The notes: generated by a model from the sequence alone, not told the origin. Shown: positions 1 to 9,070, counted from the first letter of the stretch. The stretch: DNA of 64,000 bases from Planococcus maritimus (GCF_001687625.2 NZ_CP016538.2:1394501-1458500); one strand, 5' to 3'. Made by a program: numbers and translations.

Positions 1-1
1 G

Positions 2-292
2 GTCATCGAAGCGATCAATTTCTCCGCTTATCCGGAACAGACGCAACAAATAAGCGAGGAAGAGGCTTTGGCTGTCTCTATCCAGTTTTCCGCTTTCTAC
101 AGACCGGATTTGATTTCTTTGGTGGAAACCGCACCTAAAGTTGATGCCCCGGCTCCAGCGAACAAAGTCGATCCGATGCCGCAAAATGATGGCACGTTTA
201 TTGTCACCGAAGCGAGTGATGAAGAGGAACTTGAAAACGAAGAAGATGTAGAGATAGACGTAGAAGTCGATGAAGAAGACACAGAACAATGA
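2..292 (+). CDS. C-terminal part of a pilus-assembly (PilO-like) protein, 5' truncated
   Basis: The reading frame is open from the window edge and ends in TGA, giving the last 96 residues of a larger protein. The first half (a Phe/Tyr-rich stretch ending FYRPDL) resembles the closing strand of the ferredoxin-like periplasmic domain of PilO-type pilus proteins. It is followed by a Pro/Ala linker and a very acidic tail in which most of the last 25 residues are Glu or Asp. The gene sits directly upstream of a prepilin peptidase, which fits a pilM-pilN-pilO-peptidase cluster. The PilO call is an inference from context and weak resemblance; the acidic tail could equally be an unrelated extension. 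Confidence 0.4.
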   Translation, partial: VIEAINFSAYPEQTQQISEEEALAVSIQFSAFYRPDLISLVETAPKVDAPAPANKVDPMPQNDGTFIVTEASDEEELENEEDVEIDVEVDEEDTEQ

Positions 293-310
293 CGGACTGC
301 ACAAACAATG

Positions 311-339
311 GGAGAAATCATGGCGATTTCTCCTTTTTT
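311..339 (+). terminator. Rho-independent terminator after the pilus gene
   Basis: A 9-bp perfect stem (GGAGAAATC with GATTTCTCC) with a five-base loop is followed by six T. It separates the pilus gene from the prepilin peptidase, so the peptidase probably has its own promoter or depends on read-through. Confidence 0.8.
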
Positions 340-388
340 GATAAAGAAAAATGGATGTAACTATATTAATAAGTAAAAGAGGTATCTT

Positions 389-1144
389 ATGACTATTGCC
401 TATACAGCTTTTATGTCTCTATTCGGCCTAGTGTTCGGCTCGTTCTATAATGTAGTCGGCTTGCGCGTGCCGAAAAATGAATCAATCGCGTATCCGCCTT
501 CGCATTGCACGAACTGCGACCGGCGTTTGACGGCGCTTGACTTGGTGCCGGTGTTTTCCTATCTGTTCTTGAAGGGGGAATGCCGGACGTGCGGTTCGAA
601 AATTCACTGGGTTTACCCACTGATGGAAGCGATCACCGCTCTATTGTTTACTGCCGTGTTTTTGAAATTTGGCTTTACACCAGAACTCGTTATTGGCTTA
701 TTGTTTGTGTCAATGCTCGTTATTATTACCGTATCCGACATTGCCTATATGCTCATTCCAGATAAAGTGCTGTTGCCGTTTGGGATTGTGTTGCTCGTCT
801 TGCGATTGATCGTGCCACTGGATCCGTGGTGGGATTCACTCGTTGGTGCAGCGGTCGGGTTTGGCGTTTTGTTATTGATAGCTGTGCTGTCAAAAGGCGG
901 TATGGGCGGGGGCGATATTAAACTGTTTTTTGTCATTGGGCTCGTGCTCGGAACTGCCGGAAGCTTGCTGACGTTATTTTTGGCGTCGTTTATCGGAGCT
1001 GTCGCAGGCATTATTTTGTTGAGAGTGCGCAAGCAAGGACGCAAGACACCGATTCCGTTCGGCCCATCAATTGCTTTATCCGCTGTCCTCGTTTATTTAT
1101 GGGGAGAACAATTTATCGATTGGTATGTTAATTTGTTTATGTAG
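389..1144 (+). CDS. comC: Prepilin peptidase / N-methyltransferase (type IV pilus and competence)
   Basis: Membrane aspartyl protease that cleaves the leader of type IV prepilins and competence pseudopilins and methylates the new N-terminus. The 251-residue protein has the N-terminal motif GSFYNVVGLRVP, two zinc-type CxxC pairs (Cys40/Cys43 and Cys65/Cys68), and both catalytic aspartates: Asp117 in VSDIAY and Asp176 in GGGDIKL. It is strongly hydrophobic, with about seven or eight membrane segments, and is of normal length. The presence of the four Cys means the methylase part is probably active, unlike Cys-less homologues. A short GAGG lies about 8 bases before the ATG. In B. subtilis comC also lies just upstream of the maf-mreB block. 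Confidence 0.93.
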   Translation: MTIAYTAFMSLFGLVFGSFYNVVGLRVPKNESIAYPPSHCTNCDRRLTALDLVPVFSYLFLKGECRTCGSKIHWVYPLMEAITALLFTAVFLKFGFTPELVIGLLFVSMLVIITVSDIAYMLIPDKVLLPFGIVLLVLRLIVPLDPWWDSLVGAAVGFGVLLLIAVLSKGGMGGGDIKLFFVIGLVLGTAGSLLTLFLASFIGAVAGIILLRVRKQGRKTPIPFGPSIALSAVLVYLWGEQFIDWYVNLFM

Positions 1145-1400
1145 ATTATAAATATATTATGTAAACTTATAATATGTTTGACGATTTTAGCGTTTTAATG
1201 ACAACATTCAAAGGTATTAAAATGTTATAAAACAATGAGATGCTTAGATGTTTGAAGAAGCGTTCGCTCGACTACGGTGGATCAGCGAGACGACCGAGAC
1301 CCCGCAAGACGCGAAGCGGCTGAGGAGGCTTGGGCGCGAGCCCACGGAAAGCGAGTGGTAAGCTTCGGAAAACATAATCATACCGAATGTATTGAACACA
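1145..1400. other. Gap between comC and the transporter; holds a palindromic repeat
   Basis: AT-rich sequence up to about 1249, then the repeat element listed separately (1250-1374), then the shared terminator. No coding frame here looks real: the short open frames have no ribosome site and lie inside the repeat. Confidence 0.6.
1250..1374 (+). repeat. Interspersed palindromic repeat, family A, copy 1
   Basis: About 125 bases that match, in inverted orientation, the element at 36335-36460. Shared blocks include GAGACCCCGCAAGA, GAGGAGGCT, CCACGGAAAGC and AAGCTTCGGAAAAC in the same order and spacing. The ends are partly self-complementary (GGTGG with CCCACG; GCTCG with GCGAG), so the RNA could fold. 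It lies in the gap where B. subtilis carries spoIIB. Confidence 0.75.
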
Positions 1401-1441
1401 AAAAAGCGACAAAACCGAATTTCGGTTTTGTCGCTTTTTAT
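1401..1441. terminator. Bidirectional terminator, mainly for the AbgT transporter
   Basis: A near-perfect palindrome (AAAAAGCGACAAAACCGAA with its complement, tiny loop) flanked by an A tract on one side and a T tract on the other. It ends two bases from the transporter stop codon, so it can terminate that minus-strand gene as well as read-through from comC. Confidence 0.9.
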
Positions 1442-1442
1442 A

Positions 1443-2969
1443 TTATCCGTTATAGCGGATCGGTGAAGCCGGCCCAAGATCAAGACCGAACAACATCCAA
1501 ACGATGAGCATCAAAGTCCAGAAGATCATGAAGAAAATCGAGTACGGGAACATGACCGAGATCAATGTACCGATGCCCATTTTCTTATCGTATTTCTGTG
1601 CGAATGCAATGATGATCGCGAAATACGTCATGAGTGGCGTAATGATGTTTGTCGAGGAATCGGCGATACGGTAAGCCATTTGTGTCAGTTCCGGCGAGTA
1701 GCCAAGTTGCATCATGATCGGTACGAAGACCGGTGCAAGCATTGCCCATTTCGCAGATGCGGAACCGATGAACAAATTGATGATCCCGACAACAATGACA
1801 AAGCCGATGATCAACGGAATACCGGTCAGGCTCATTGATTCAAGTGCTTCAGCACCGTAAACGCCGAGCACCATGCCCATGTTCGATTCAGCGAAGTAAG
1901 CGACGAATTGTCCAGCGGTAAACGCCAGGACGATAAAGACGCCCATTGAAGCCATTGTATCGGACATTTGAGCGGCGACGTCTTTGTCGCTTTTGATGCT
2001 CTTTGTGGCGATGCCGTATGCAAGGCCAGGCAGGAAGAACAAAATGGTAATAATCGGAACGAGCGAGCTCATGAACGGCGATTGGACGATGGCGCCGCCT
2101 TCACCGCGCAAGACGCCGTTTTCCGGAACAATTAGTAACGCTGTCAAGATGACGCCCACAAGAGTTGTCAGACCAGCCCATAGCAAACCTTTTTTCTCAA
2201 GTGTTGTCAGGCTGGTCATTTCTTCGCGGAACTCGCCTTTGTATTCGCCAAGGCGAGGTTCAACGACTTTTTCCGTTACGACTGCGCCGACGATGGTCAA
2301 TAAGAAGACCGACACGATGATGAAGTAATAGTTCATCGCGATGTTCATGCCTTCAGCATAGCCTGGGTCAATGATCGACGCGGCTGCGATCGTCAATTCC
2401 CCAAGCATCGCGTCTGTTGCCGATAGCAATAAGTTGGCGGAGAAGCCGGCAGAAACACCGGCAAACGCTGCGGCAAGGCCGGCAAGCGGATGGCGTCCGA
2501 GTGCGATAAAGATCACTGCGCCAAGTGGAGGCAAGACAACATACCCTGCATCCGATGCGACACTCGACATGATCCCGGCGAATACCAATCCGCCAGTGAT
2601 CAGGAATTTCGGAATCGATAGGACGAATCCGCGCAGTGCTGCGGAAATGAGGCCGGTGCGTTCTGCGACCCCGATCCCGAGCATCGTGACAAGCACAACG
2701 CCGAGCGGTGCGAAGCCGATAAAGTTATCGACCATGCTCGCGAAAATGTATTGAATGCCTTCAGCGTTCAATAAGTTCTTCACTTCCACGATTTCGCCTT
2801 CTTGGCCTGGGTGTTCGACAGAGATGCCGAGATTCGCCAGCAAAGCGGAAAGCGCAAGGACGACGATGGCGAGAACCGCAAACAAAGTCACTGGGTGTGG
2901 CAGTTTATTACCGATCGTTTCGATGCGGTCGAGTGATTTTTGGAAAAATCCTCGTTTTTGTTTTTTCAA
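1443..2969 (-). CDS. AbgT-family transporter (p-aminobenzoyl-glutamate / antimetabolite type)
   Basis: About 508 residues, almost entirely hydrophobic. The typical AbgT start is present: a basic segment, then RIETIGNKLPHPVTLF, then the first membrane helix. Other family stretches are MSSVASDAGYVVLPPLGA and SADATMLGEL-like residues, and SSTNIITPLMTYF near the end. Members move p-aminobenzoyl-glutamate or export sulfonamides; the substrate here cannot be read from sequence. The open frame extends to 3008, but a good AAGGGAG (2981-2987) sits correctly before a TTG at 2969, so I chose that start. It is a single minus-strand gene with its own terminator, sitting where B. subtilis has spoIIB. Confidence 0.85.
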   Translation of the reverse strand: MKKQKRGFFQKSLDRIETIGNKLPHPVTLFAVLAIVVLALSALLANLGISVEHPGQEGEIVEVKNLLNAEGIQYIFASMVDNFIGFAPLGVVLVTMLGIGVAERTGLISAALRGFVLSIPKFLITGGLVFAGIMSSVASDAGYVVLPPLGAVIFIALGRHPLAGLAAAFAGVSAGFSANLLLSATDAMLGELTIAAASIIDPGYAEGMNIAMNYYFIIVSVFLLTIVGAVVTEKVVEPRLGEYKGEFREEMTSLTTLEKKGLLWAGLTTLVGVILTALLIVPENGVLRGEGGAIVQSPFMSSLVPIITILFFLPGLAYGIATKSIKSDKDVAAQMSDTMASMGVFIVLAFTAGQFVAYFAESNMGMVLGVYGAEALESMSLTGIPLIIGFVIVVGIINLFIGSASAKWAMLAPVFVPIMMQLGYSPELTQMAYRIADSSTNIITPLMTYFAIIIAFAQKYDKKMGIGTLISVMFPYSIFFMIFWTLMLIVWMLFGLDLGPASPIRYNG

Positions 2970-3343
2970 AATAGATAAGCTCCCTTCGAACATAAATGTA
3001 AAAACCACTATTAAATTATTGTCTAATAGTAATTTTCAAAAAATTAAAGACTCTATCTATTATAAAACCTTGGTAAACATAATAAAAGCTATTTGAGGAA
3101 GTGCCAATTGCGCTAATTTTGTATAATTTTTGACAAGTCGTAAGAATGCACCTCAGACGGGGCTAGAGGAGGATGGAATAATGTCGGTATGCTAAAAAAT
3201 AAATCGAAATTCTCGATAATGATATGAAAGCGCTATCTTAAAAATAGGATTTAAATGCCTTTTTCGATTGAAAATTAAGATTTGACCATTTTGCCCCCGC
3301 TTTTTGATAATGGTATGATGACTTGAAAAAAGGAGGTATTTTA
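2970..3343. other. Divergent intergenic region between the transporter and maf
   Basis: AT-rich and without a supported gene. The left part must hold the transporter promoter on the minus strand, but no single clear site stands out. A GAGGAGG at about 3168 precedes only a two-codon frame. The right end carries the maf promoter. Confidence 0.5.
3291..3319 (+). promoter_or_regulatory. Promoter for maf (extended -10)
   Basis: TTGCCC, a 17-base spacer, then TATGAT preceded by TGG (extended -10). The start would be about 20 bases before the maf start codon, making a short leader with a strong AAGGAGG. Confidence 0.55.
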
Positions 3344-3955
3344 ATGAAGTTCACATCGAACCATCCGCTCATCTTAGCGTCGCAATCGCCGCGCCGAAAA
3401 GAGCTGCTCGGCCTACTCGGCATTCCTTTCGATATCGTGCCAAGCGACATCCCAGAGCCTGATCCATCCAGCTTTCCATCAGCGGTCGATTATGTTCGTG
3501 CTTGTGCCGAGCAAAAAGCAGGTGATATCGCAAAGAATGATCCTGATGCACTTGTCATCGGCTCAGACACGGTTGTCGTGTTACAGGAAGAGGTTTTATT
3601 GAAGCCGACAGACAAACCACAAGCAGCCGAATATTTGCGCAAGCTGTCTGGCAATGCACATGAAGTCATTACGGCCGTCAGCATACGCCAAGGTGACCAA
3701 GAGCTAACGTTCCATGAACGGGTTCTCGTACGCTTTTATGAATTACCTGAATCTTGGATTGCTGCCTATATTGAAACGGAAGACCCTTACGATAAAGCGG
3801 GGGCATACGGCATCCAGACGGTATCGGGTTTATTTGTTGAAGCGATCGAAGGCGATTATAACGCAGTTGTCGGTTTGCCGGTCGCTGAGTTGCTTCAGCA
3901 ATTGACACGTTTAGGCTATGTGAAACTGGAAGGAGCGCCGGATTATGCCAAATGA
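3344..3955 (+). CDS. maf: Maf nucleotide pyrophosphatase (house-cleaning dTTPase/UTPase)
   Basis: Hydrolyses non-canonical or excess dTTP/UTP to monophosphates and has been linked to septum formation. The 203 residues show the family signature SQSPRRKELL (13-22), the catalytic Asp75 in GSDTVVV, KAGAYGIQ (151-158) and GDYNAVVGLP (170-179). Start is the ATG at 3344, placed 7 bases after AAAGGAGG; an upstream TTG in frame has no ribosome site. The gene overlaps radC by 11 bases and heads the maf-radC-mreBCD-minCD block, the same order as in B. subtilis. Confidence 0.95.
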   Translation: MKFTSNHPLILASQSPRRKELLGLLGIPFDIVPSDIPEPDPSSFPSAVDYVRACAEQKAGDIAKNDPDALVIGSDTVVVLQEEVLLKPTDKPQAAEYLRKLSGNAHEVITAVSIRQGDQELTFHERVLVRFYELPESWIAAYIETEDPYDKAGAYGIQTVSGLFVEAIEGDYNAVVGLPVAELLQQLTRLGYVKLEGAPDYAK

Positions 3956-4637
3956 CCAAGCGTTGATGATACGAGATGTCCACATTGCCGACCGGCCGCG
4001 AGAACGCCTTATTAAACAAGGAGCGGTGAGCTTGTCTAACCAAGAGCTCATCGCCATTCTTTTGCGTACCGGAACCCGCGAGGAATCGGTATTGCATCTT
4101 GCGAACCGCGTGCTCAAACAATTCGAGCACCTCCACGAATTAAAACACGCCGCCATCGAAGAAATGACGGCGATCAATGGCATCGGTGAAGCAAAAGCCG
4201 TCCAGTTGCTCGCTGCCATTGAACTCGGGCGAAGGCTCGCTTCCAAACAAACCGATGAACGCTTTACGATCCGCTCCCCAAAAGACGCCGCTACGTATTT
4301 AATGGACGATATGACTTCGCTCAAGCAAGAACATTTCGTCTGTTTATTCCTCAACATCAAAAACCAAGTGATGCACCGCCAAACCATTTTTGTCGGCAGC
4401 CTCAACGCCTCCATCGTTCATCCACGCGAAATTTTCCGCGAAGCCGTCAGACGCTCGGCAGCATCGATCGTTTGCTCGCACAATCATCCTTCTGGTAACC
4501 CCGCGCCGTCACCTGAAGACATCGATGTCACCAAGCGTCTCATGGAAGCGGGATCGATCATCGGCATCGAACTGCTCGACCATATAATCATCGGCGACCA
4601 TCAATTCACTTCATTAAAAGAAAAGGGGTTCATGTAG
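3945..4637 (+). CDS. radC: RadC family JAB/MPN-domain protein
   Basis: 230 residues of normal length. An N-terminal helix-hairpin-helix-like part (about 20-100, with [10 protein letters not shown] and INGIGEAKA) precedes an MPN+ (JAMM) domain. The metal-binding HxHxnD is complete: His179, His181 and Asp192 in [16 protein letters not shown], as in zinc peptidases. The real function of RadC remains unclear; the old repair assignment in E. coli was withdrawn. It overlaps maf, indicating translational coupling, and corresponds to B. subtilis YsxA. Confidence 0.92.
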   Translation: MPNDQALMIRDVHIADRPRERLIKQGAVSLSNQELIAILLRTGTREESVLHLANRVLKQFEHLHELKHAAIEEMTAINGIGEAKAVQLLAAIELGRRLASKQTDERFTIRSPKDAATYLMDDMTSLKQEHFVCLFLNIKNQVMHRQTIFVGSLNASIVHPREIFREAVRRSAASIVCSHNHPSGNPAPSPEDIDVTKRLMEAGSIIGIELLDHIIIGDHQFTSLKEKGFM

Positions 4638-4732
4638 CACTGTATATTTTTTTCCGGATGTTCTATAATGGGTGGTATTGCGCAAAGCAGTTGCCGGTAT
4701 CACCCGGTTTACATAAGAAAGGACCGATTCAT

Positions 4733-5761
4733 GTGTTTGGATTTGCTTCAAAAGATATCGGCATCGACCTCGGAACAGCGAATACGCTCGTCTATTTAAA
4801 AGGGCGCGGCATCGTGCTCCGAGAACCATCGATTGTCATTAAGAACACTCGCACCAATGAAATCGTCGCGGTCGGTAAACGCGCGCGCGAAATGATGGGC
4901 AGAACGCCAGCTAATATCGTTGCTTTGAGGCCCATGCGAGATGGTGTCATTTCTGACTACGACACGACGCTTGCGATGATCAAGCATTGCATCGCTGAAG
5001 CGACCGGCAAAGCACCGGGCAAATGGCGCGGCGGAAAAGTCATGATTTGCGTGCCATACGGCGTGACTTCCATTGAACAGCGTGCCGTACTCGATGCAGC
5101 ACGAGCGGTCGGAGCGGCGGAAGCTTATACGATCGAAGAGCCGTTTGCGGCAGCAATCGGCGCAGGGCTCCCGGTATGGGAACCTGTCGGCAGCATGGTC
5201 GTCGATATAGGAGGCGGAACGGCGGAAGTCGCCATTATCTCGCTCGGCGGCATCGTCTCGAGTGAATCGATTCGCGTTGGCGGAGATGAGATGGACGAAG
5301 CGATCAAGCAATTCGTGCGCAAGCGCTATAACGTCGTCATCGGGGAACGTACAGCCGAAAACCTGAAAATGGGTATCGGCACGGCCGCGGTACTGACGGA
5401 TGCGGAAGCGCAAGCGGAGATGGATATTCGCGGTCGTGATCTCGTGACCGGGTTTCCGAAAACCTTGACGATCACCGCAGAAGAAATGCAACAAGCGTTG
5501 AAAGAACCCGTGACGCGCATTGTCGAAGGATTAGGCGCCACTCTTGAGAAAACGCCTCCTGAACTGGCATCTGACATCATGGACCGCGGCATTGTGTTAA
5601 CAGGCGGTGGGGCATTGCTGAAAAACCTCGACAAAGTGATCGCGGATGAGGTCGGCATGCCTGTATTCACCGCAGACCATCCACTCGATTGTGTCGCGCT
5701 TGGAACAGGGCGGGCACTGGAAGATTTTGACCGTTACCGCAATGCGATCGAAAGACGCTGA
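4733..5761 (+). CDS. mreB: Rod-shape determining protein MreB (bacterial actin)
   Basis: Actin-like ATPase that forms membrane-bound filaments guiding sidewall synthesis. Phosphate-1 loop [10 protein letters not shown] near the N-terminus, phosphate-2 [12 protein letters not shown], and adenosine loop [11 protein letters not shown] are all present. I start at GTG 4733 ([10 protein letters not shown]...), giving 342 residues like B. subtilis MreB, with AAAGGA 9 bases upstream; the open frame upstream to 4658 has no ribosome site and would add 25 residues that do not fit the family. An ATG two bases earlier (4731) is out of frame. A TATAAT at 4663-4668 may be its promoter. Confidence 0.95.
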   Translation: MFGFASKDIGIDLGTANTLVYLKGRGIVLREPSIVIKNTRTNEIVAVGKRAREMMGRTPANIVALRPMRDGVISDYDTTLAMIKHCIAEATGKAPGKWRGGKVMICVPYGVTSIEQRAVLDAARAVGAAEAYTIEEPFAAAIGAGLPVWEPVGSMVVDIGGGTAEVAIISLGGIVSSESIRVGGDEMDEAIKQFVRKRYNVVIGERTAENLKMGIGTAAVLTDAEAQAEMDIRGRDLVTGFPKTLTITAEEMQQALKEPVTRIVEGLGATLEKTPPELASDIMDRGIVLTGGGALLKNLDKVIADEVGMPVFTADHPLDCVALGTGRALEDFDRYRNAIERR

Positions 5762-5807
5762 TTTTTATTGCTCGACTCGAGCCAATCAATAAGGAGGATG
5801 GCCTCAT

Positions 5808-6689
5808 ATGCCACAATTTTTATCCAATAAGCGGCTTATCCTGCTGTTGATCGGCGTCATCCTGCTCGTCGCCTTGATTTCCTTAACGCTTCGGGACCGC
5901 GGCCAAGTATCGCTGCCCGAACAAATTGTGAAGGAAGCTGTAGGTGCCGGGCAATCGGTATTTTCACGGCCCGCTCATTTCGTGACGGGCGTCTTTGACA
6001 ATATCGACTCGCTGATCAACACATTTGAAGAAAACCGCTTGCTAAAAGCGCGCCTTGAGGAATTTGCAGGCGTGCAGGCAGAAGTGACCGATCTCCGTTC
6101 CGAAAACGAGGAACTGAAAGAACTGGTCGGCAAAGAAGAAGATTTACGCGAATACAACCCAATCCAGGCAGTCGTTATTGCGCGTAACCCGGATCAATGG
6201 GAAGAAAAAATCATTTTGAACCGTGGCACCAACCACGGCGTCAAGGAAAATATGGCTGTCATGACCGCTGGCGGCTTGATCGGCAAGGTAACCATCGTTA
6301 CGCCGACCACATCGACAGTGGAGTTGGTGACGACACAAAACCCGAACTACCGCGTATCGGCAATGGTGCTCGGTGAAGACGATGTGTTCGGTTTGATCGA
6401 AGGATATGATGCAGAACGCCGTGAACTATTACTGAAACGCATCGACTTTTCGATCGATCTAGAAGAAGGCGATCAAGTTGTCTCAAGCGGTCTCGGCGGC
6501 ATTTTCCCGAAAGGCATTGTCATCGGGGAAATCACGGAAGTGACAATCGATGAATTCGGCTTGACGAAACTGGCATATGTGAAACCGGCTGCTGACTTCT
6601 CGATGCTTAATCACGTTGTCATCGCAGACCGCCTCGTACCGGAAGTCGACGGCGAAGACAATGGCGTAACAGAGGATGAGGAATCATGA
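5808..6689 (+). CDS. mreC: Rod-shape determining protein MreC
   Basis: Bitopic membrane protein of the elongasome that links MreB to cell-wall synthases. 293 residues: one membrane helix at about 8-26, an extracellular coiled coil at about 65-105 (rich in Glu, Leu and Lys), then the beta-barrel pair starting near IQAVVIARNPDQWEE. The C-terminus is acidic. AAGGAGG lies 10 bases before ATG 5808. It overlaps mreD by 4 bases (ATGA). Confidence 0.95.
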   Translation: MPQFLSNKRLILLLIGVILLVALISLTLRDRGQVSLPEQIVKEAVGAGQSVFSRPAHFVTGVFDNIDSLINTFEENRLLKARLEEFAGVQAEVTDLRSENEELKELVGKEEDLREYNPIQAVVIARNPDQWEEKIILNRGTNHGVKENMAVMTAGGLIGKVTIVTPTTSTVELVTTQNPNYRVSAMVLGEDDVFGLIEGYDAERRELLLKRIDFSIDLEEGDQVVSSGLGGIFPKGIVIGEITEVTIDEFGLTKLAYVKPAADFSMLNHVVIADRLVPEVDGEDNGVTEDEES

Positions 6690-7216
6690 TCCGCTTTCTC
6701 GTTCCCATCGTCTGTCTCGTGCTGTTTTTCGTCGAACCGATCTTCGGCTTGTTTTCGCCTTTATCGATTGGCGGATCATTTTATTACGTAGTGCCGCGCT
6801 TTCTTATCTTATTCCTGATCTTTTTGACCGTTTTTTATGAACTGCGCCATGCGCTGTTTTACGGTTTGTTCTTCGGGCTCTTGTATGATGTCTTTTACAT
6901 TGATATTATTGGATTATATTCTTTTCTGTATCCGGCCGTCTGCCTGATCGCCGCGTACTTTTTCAAAAAGATTCCACAAAATCTATTGTCAGCGACGCTC
7001 TTGGCACTCGGTCTCCTCATCGCGATGGAAGTGGCACTTTACCTGTTCTTCCAATTGATTGGGTTGACCGATGCGCCAGCCGGAACGTTCCTAACCTCGA
7101 GATTGTGGCCGACCTTAATCGCCAACGCCCTGTACTTAGGCTTGCTTGGCTGGGTATTCAGGTCGATGATGGTCACGCAAGACCCACAGCGTGGCACTAA
7201 GTTCGGGTTATATTAA
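6686..7216 (+). CDS. mreD: Rod-shape determining protein MreD
   Basis: Integral membrane partner of MreC, 176 residues, with about five or six membrane segments and very few charged residues. The motif GLLYDVFYIDIIGLYSFLYP is typical. It is coupled on both sides: ATGA overlap with mreC and a one-base TAATG overlap with minC. Assignment rests on hydropathy, length and position, because MreD sequences are poorly conserved. Confidence 0.92.
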   Translation: MIRFLVPIVCLVLFFVEPIFGLFSPLSIGGSFYYVVPRFLILFLIFLTVFYELRHALFYGLFFGLLYDVFYIDIIGLYSFLYPAVCLIAAYFFKKIPQNLLSATLLALGLLIAMEVALYLFFQLIGLTDAPAGTFLTSRLWPTLIANALYLGLLGWVFRSMMVTQDPQRGTKFGLY

Positions 7217-7905
7217 TGAAAGCGCAGGTGACAGGTTTTTTGAAAAATATCGTGAATATTAAAGGAACGAACAAAGGGCTTCTCATCCAGCTCAATGATA
7301 TGGCCTCCTATACGGAAATCCTCGATGAGCTGAAAAAGAAAGTATCAGATCCTGCTCTTGCAGGCGATGCGGAAGTACAGATCCAATTGGCGAAGCGCCA
7401 TTACAGTGATGCCCAATTGGAAGAAATCAAGAAAGTCATCCACGAGCATTCGAAGATGAAAGTGATCAGCACAAAATGCGATGTTGTCACTGTCGAAGAA
7501 TGCAACCGGATGATCAGTGAGCGCCAGTCAGAAACTTATGTCGGCATCGTCCGTTCCGGACAAGTGGTGAAAGCGAAAGGCGACCTCGTCGTCATTGGCG
7601 ACGTCAACCAGAACGGCCGCATTGAAGCAGGTGGCAACGTCTATGTGCTTGGGCGGCTAAAAGGCTTTGCCCATGCCGGTGCGAGCGGCAATAAAGAAGC
7701 AGTCATCGCCGCCTCTTGGCTTGAAGCGACACATCTGAAAATTGCCGATGAACTCGAGACGATGACCGACGAACTCGACAGCTTATCGGAGCAGCCAGAA
7801 ATGGAATGCGCATATTTACATACCAGCGGCAAAATCATTATCGACCGTTTGCAAGAACTGAGATTCCTGCGGCCGCAAATTTCTACGTTTAAAGGAGGAA
7901 GCTAG
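7216..7905 (+). CDS. minC: Septum-site inhibitor MinC
   Basis: Inhibits FtsZ polymerisation away from midcell. The 229-residue protein has a variable N-terminal domain (1-100) and the conserved right-handed beta-helix domain (about 105-215), with RSGQ at 113-116, GDLVVIGDVNQNG and the dimer/MinD face around GRLKGFAHAGASGN. It lies between mreD and minD as in Bacillus, and its stop is only one base from the minD start. Confidence 0.95.
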   Translation: MKAQVTGFLKNIVNIKGTNKGLLIQLNDMASYTEILDELKKKVSDPALAGDAEVQIQLAKRHYSDAQLEEIKKVIHEHSKMKVISTKCDVVTVEECNRMISERQSETYVGIVRSGQVVKAKGDLVVIGDVNQNGRIEAGGNVYVLGRLKGFAHAGASGNKEAVIAASWLEATHLKIADELETMTDELDSLSEQPEMECAYLHTSGKIIIDRLQELRFLRPQISTFKGGS

Positions 7906-7906
7906 T

Positions 7907-8710
7907 GTGGGAGAAGCTATCGTAATTACATCAGGCAAAGGAGGCGTCGGCAAAACGACGTCTACTGCGAACCTCGGCACTGCATTGGCTCTTCAAGGCA
8001 AAAAAGTGTGCTTGATCGATACCGACATCGGGCTTCGCAACCTGGATGTCATTTTAGGCCTCGAGAACCGCATCATCTACGATTTGATCGATGTGCTCGA
8101 AGGCCGTTGCAAAATCCATCAGGCGCTTGTGAAAGACAAGCGTTTTGAAGACAAATTATTCTTGCTTCCGGCAGCACAGACGGCCGATAAAAACGACGTC
8201 AACCCGGAACAAATGAAAGAACTAATCGAAGGAATGAAAGCGGACTACGATTTCATCATCATCGATTGCCCAGCAGGCATTGAGCAAGGCTACAAAAATG
8301 CTGTCGCTGGTGCAGACCGCGCGATTGTCATCACGACGCCGGAAATCTCTGCCGTACGTGACGCCGACCGCATCATCGGTTTACTGGAGCTCGAGGAAAA
8401 CCTTGAAGCGCCCAAACTCATCATCAACCGTATCCGTCCACATTTGATGGAAGCGGGGGATGCGCTTGATGTCAACGAAATCACGACGCATTTATCGATT
8501 GACTTGCTCGGCATCGTGCCGGACGACGAACGCGTTATTTCAAGTTCGAACAAAGGCGAGCCGGTCGTCATGGACCCATCAAACCCAGCAGCACTCGGCT
8601 ACCGCAACATCGCGCGCCGCCTGCTCGGCGAATCGGTCCCGCTTATGACGATGGACAAGCCAAAACCTGGCATGTTCGGCAAACTCAAATCCATCTTCTC
8701 AAGCAAATAA
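7907..8710 (+). CDS. minD: Septum-site ATPase MinD
   Basis: ParA-type ATPase that binds the membrane as a dimer and recruits MinC. Deviant Walker A SGKGGVGKTT begins at residue 9, with the signature Lys11 and Lys16; switch regions DTDIGLRNLD and IIDCPAGIE follow. The C-terminal amphipathic membrane-targeting helix is present (GMFGKLKSIFSSK). GTG start with GGAGG inside the end of minC. No minE is seen, as expected for Bacillales, where DivIVA/MinJ set position. Confidence 0.96.
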   Translation: MGEAIVITSGKGGVGKTTSTANLGTALALQGKKVCLIDTDIGLRNLDVILGLENRIIYDLIDVLEGRCKIHQALVKDKRFEDKLFLLPAAQTADKNDVNPEQMKELIEGMKADYDFIIIDCPAGIEQGYKNAVAGADRAIVITTPEISAVRDADRIIGLLELEENLEAPKLIINRIRPHLMEAGDALDVNEITTHLSIDLLGIVPDDERVISSSNKGEPVVMDPSNPAALGYRNIARRLLGESVPLMTMDKPKPGMFGKLKSIFSSK

Positions 8711-8723
8711 TATTCTATAGTAG

Positions 8724-8754
8724 AAACGCCACTGCATATGCGGTGGCGTTTTTT
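8724..8754 (+). terminator. Terminator of the mre-min operon
   Basis: AAACGCCAC and GTGGCGTTT form a 9-bp stem around a 10-base loop, followed by a T run. Confidence 0.85.
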
Positions 8755-8869
8755 GTGTTGCAAAATTTTTCGAATGAAATGTAGGAGAGGGGCAGAGGGA
8801 TTCAGGACATTCTGCTTGCTGATATGATATTACATTACGAACTCAAAAGAATTATAAAAATGAGTGTGG

Positions 8870-9005
8870 AGGAGATTTCGCTGCAAGGGGCACGCTTGCC
8901 GAGGGGCGGGTGTTGAGCCAATGTGCCGCAAAAAGCGCAGCACATTTGTCTCGCCAGCCCGCGCGGTCCCTCAGGCGTCGGCCCCTTTCCGCTTCATCTC
9001 TACTT
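8870..9005. repeat. Long imperfect palindrome, family B
   Basis: Outer arms AAGGGGC (8885-8891) and GCCCCTT (8980-8986), middle arms GCGGG and CCCGC, and an inner hairpin ATGTGC-CGC-AAAAA-GCG-GCACAT (8921-8945). The nested, GC-rich arms contrast with AT-rich flanks, so it could fold into a branched RNA or cruciform. No second copy is in the window. Confidence 0.65.
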
Positions 9006-9070
9006 TTATAGTGGAACTGATATTTAATCTTCGCTGAAATTAGTTTCGATAATTTGTTTCAGCGATTGAA

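Noticed and set aside
1277..1507. Small plus-strand frame through the family A repeat and the transporter terminator
   Set aside because: It crosses a strong terminator, has no ribosome site and ends in the transporter antisense.
4796..5494. Long minus-strand frame opposite mreB
   Set aside because: Antisense shadow of a confidently identified gene.
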